DNA from: Alphaproteobacteria bacterium HGW-Alphaproteobacteria-13
GTDB taxonomy: Bacteria; Pseudomonadota; Alphaproteobacteria; Sphingomonadales; Sphingomonadaceae
Assembly (NCBI GenBank): GCA_002842935.1
Contig: PHEM01000167.1
Location: 1 to 6,909, forward strand
Direction: 5' to 3'
Length of the DNA: 6,909 bases
The notes under the pieces were generated by a model that had not been told where the DNA came from, searched no databases, and was given only the letters and a program-made list of their open reading frames with translations. Below, one piece after another: positions 5,746-6,909 of the stretch; the stretch's first letter is position 1; the number at the start of each line of letters is the position of its first letter. A program made the translations under genes and the position numbers.

Positions 5746-6681
5746 TCAGACCGCCACGGGCGCGGCGATATGCGCTTGCGGGGCATAATCCTCGACCGCG
5801 AAATCCTCGAACCGATAGGCGAAGATGCTGTCGGGCCGCCGCAGGATGCGCAGCTTCGGCGCGCCTGCGGGGCTGCGCGCAAGCTGCTGTTCGACCAATT
5901 CCGCATGGTTCAGATACAGATGCACGTCGCCGCCGGTCCACACCAGCTCATGCGCGTGAAGGTCGCATTGCTGCGCGATCATGCGCGTCAGCAGCGCCGC
6001 TTCGAAGACATTGAAGGCGAAACCGAGTCCCAGGTCGCACGAACGCTGGAACAACAGGCAGGACAGCCCGCCGTCCGAACGGACGTGGAACTGATAAGTC
6101 ATATGGCAGGGCGGCAGCGCCATTTGGTCCAGATCGGACACATTCCAGCCCGTGAAGATATGCCGCCGCGATCCGGGGTTGGTGCGCAGCGAATCGATCA
6201 GCGCCGCGATCTGGTTGTGCCCTTCGTCCGCGCGCCGGAAAAGCCCCTCACCCACCGGCTCATAGCGCGGCCAGTTCACCCATTGACGGCCATAGACGGG
6301 ACCCAGTTCGCCCCACTGCGCGGCGAAGGCCTCGTCACTCAGGATACGCGCCTCGAACGCCTCGGCCGTGATCGCCTCGCCGGTTTCGCGGCGATAGCGG
6401 TCGAGCGGCCAGTCGGTCCAGATTCGCACGCCTTGCGCGACGAGCGGACGGATATTGGTGTCGCCCGTCAGGAACCACAGCATCTCGCGCAGCGCGGTCT
6501 TCCAGAACACACGCTTCGTCGTCAGCAGCGGGATCGCGTCGTCCTTCAGCGAGAAGCGCATCGTCTCGCCGAACAGCGACCGCGTGCCGACGCCCGTGCG
6601 GTCGACGCGCTCGTCGCCTTCGGTCCAGATGCGACGCATCAGGTCCAGATATTGCCGTTCATAATGGATGAATTCGGACAA
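5746..6681 (-). CDS. thyA: thymidylate synthase
   Basis: It makes dTMP from dUMP using methylene-tetrahydrofolate, in the cytoplasm. At 311 residues it is of the long form (compare Lactobacillus casei at 316, E. coli at 264), with the extra segment around 93-150. Visible motifs are YLDLMRRI (11-18), DRTGVGT (27-33), REMLWFLTGDTN (65-76), the paired arginines at 172-173, and LPPCHM with catalytic Cys192. The phosphate-binding QRSCD follows (212-216), then FAFN with Asn224, WTGGDVHLYLNH (248-259) and FEDF near the C-terminus. The usual PFN is AFN here. The start is TTG at 6681, preceded 6 bases away by GGGAG. Homology begins right after it, and the upstream extension to an ATG at 6831 looks like non-coding read-through. 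It is on the same strand as the bkd operon, 96 bases before bkdA1, with no obvious functional link. Confidence 0.95.
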   Translation of the reverse strand: MSEFIHYERQYLDLMRRIWTEGDERVDRTGVGTRSLFGETMRFSLKDDAIPLLTTKRVFWKTALREMLWFLTGDTNIRPLVAQGVRIWTDWPLDRYRRETGEAITAEAFEARILSDEAFAAQWGELGPVYGRQWVNWPRYEPVGEGLFRRADEGHNQIAALIDSLRTNPGSRRHIFTGWNVSDLDQMALPPCHMTYQFHVRSDGGLSCLLFQRSCDLGLGFAFNVFEAALLTRMIAQQCDLHAHELVWTGGDVHLYLNHAELVEQQLARSPAGAPKLRILRRPDSIFAYRFEDFAVEDYAPQAHIAAPVAV

Positions 6682-6687
6682 GATTCG

Positions 6688-6692
6688 CTCCC
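6688..6692 (-). promoter_or_regulatory. ribosome binding site supporting the TTG start of thyA
   Basis: GGGAG on the minus strand lies 6 bases before TTG at 6681-6679. No ATG or GTG lies in frame near the point where thymidylate synthase homology begins (SEFIHYERQYLDLM), so this site supports the TTG start. Confidence 0.6.
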
Positions 6693-6721
6693 GCTGCCCT
6701 CCGCCTGCTAGGCTCCGCCAA

Positions 6722-6737
6722 GCCCTTCGACAAGGGC
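6722..6737. repeat. small palindrome upstream of thyA
   Basis: GCCCTT (6722-6727) and AAGGGC (6732-6737) pair perfectly around loop CGAC. CCGCC before and GGTGCGG after can extend the stem with two bulged A bases. The CCCTTCGACAAG core recalls a palindromic repeat I remember from sphingomonad intergenic regions. It lies 40 bases upstream of the thyA start, in the divergent gap to the edge gene. It could be a repeat remnant or a leader hairpin. Confidence 0.35.
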
Positions 6738-6820
6738 GGTGCGGCTTCAGGCGGCGCAAAGCCTCCATTACGGCGCAGAACCCGCTTGGGCGCCGCCCCG
6801 CTAGGTCCCATGCGCCGGGC

Positions 6821-6909
6821 ATGCTGCTCAACGAATCCGGCGGAGAATTTCCCGATGCCGCGCTGTTGGCGGGTTTCGTACCGCGCAGGGAAGAGGACGC
6901 CGTCGCGCG
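6821..6909 (+). CDS. possible start of a plus-strand gene, cut by the window end
   Basis: From ATG at 6821 the frame stays open to the window end (29 full codons), beginning MLLNESGGEFPD and continuing ALLAGFVPRREEDAVAR. Third positions are mostly G or C and the residue mix (acidic and basic, few Arg/Pro/Ser runs) looks protein-like. The other frames, by contrast, give Arg/Cys/Pro-rich shadow sequence. No strong Shine-Dalgarno is visible (only GCCGGGC just upstream), and I recognise no family from this fragment. It would be divergent from thyA. An ATG at 6810 opens a different frame with shadow-like composition and was not chosen. Confidence 0.35.
   Translation, partial: MLLNESGGEFPDAALLAGFVPRREEDAVA

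Noticed and set aside
5701..6711. Plus-strand open frame of 336 codons opposite thyA
   Set aside because: Antisense to an unambiguous thymidylate synthase, with no recognisable protein features.

Overview
The window is GC-rich alphaproteobacterial chromosome, most likely from a sphingomonad (Sphingopyxis/Sphingomonas type). The grounds are strong G/C at third codon positions, an E1-alpha/E1-beta/E2 set of the Pseudomonas BkdA1/BkdA2/BkdB type, and short palindromic repeats that resemble sphingomonad repeats as I remember them. No search was run, so the lineage is inference. Nearly every gene is an ordinary chromosomal one. I see no integrase, transposase, phage gene, CRISPR array or defence gene.

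Layout, left to right. Positions 1-113 hold no gene but contain a 7-bp inverted repeat and a REP-like palindrome. A complete tRNA-Asp(GTC) lies on the minus strand (114-190), followed by a small hairpin and an AI-2E/PerM-family membrane protein on the minus strand (234-1433, GTG start). A 142-bp divergent gap separates it from a small exported protein of unknown function on the plus strand (1576-2040). That gap holds a weak CtrA-like motif and a hairpin that could cover the exported protein's Shine-Dalgarno sequence. Six bases further on, in convergent orientation, the branched-chain 2-oxo acid dehydrogenase operon ends. Read on the minus strand the operon is bkdA1 (E1-alpha, 5649-4354), bkdA2 (E1-beta, 4357-3332) and bkdB (E2, 3327-2047). 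Upstream of it on the same strand is thymidylate synthase thyA (6681-5746, TTG start). A 97-bp AT-richer gap between thyA and bkdA1 carries a plausible sigma-70 promoter. At the right edge, after a 139-bp gap, the start of a possible plus-strand gene is visible (6821 to the window end).

How the genes work together: the three bkd products form the decarboxylase (E1 alpha2-beta2) and the acyltransferase core (E2) of the complex. The complex converts the 2-oxo acids from valine, leucine and isoleucine into branched acyl-CoAs. The genes are tightly coupled (a 4-base ATGA overlap, then a 4-base gap), as expected for fixed subunit ratios. No E3 (lipoamide dehydrogenase) gene lies in the window, so E3 must come from elsewhere. 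thyA makes dTMP and appears to be only a neighbour.

The most unusual structure is inside bkdB. Two inverted copies of a roughly 37-bp GC-rich palindromic element sit in frame within the linker between the lipoyl domain and the E1/E3-binding domain. They contribute about 35 residues to the protein without breaking the reading frame. This looks like a repeat element tolerated in a flexible linker. I do not see a convincing undescribed multi-gene system here.
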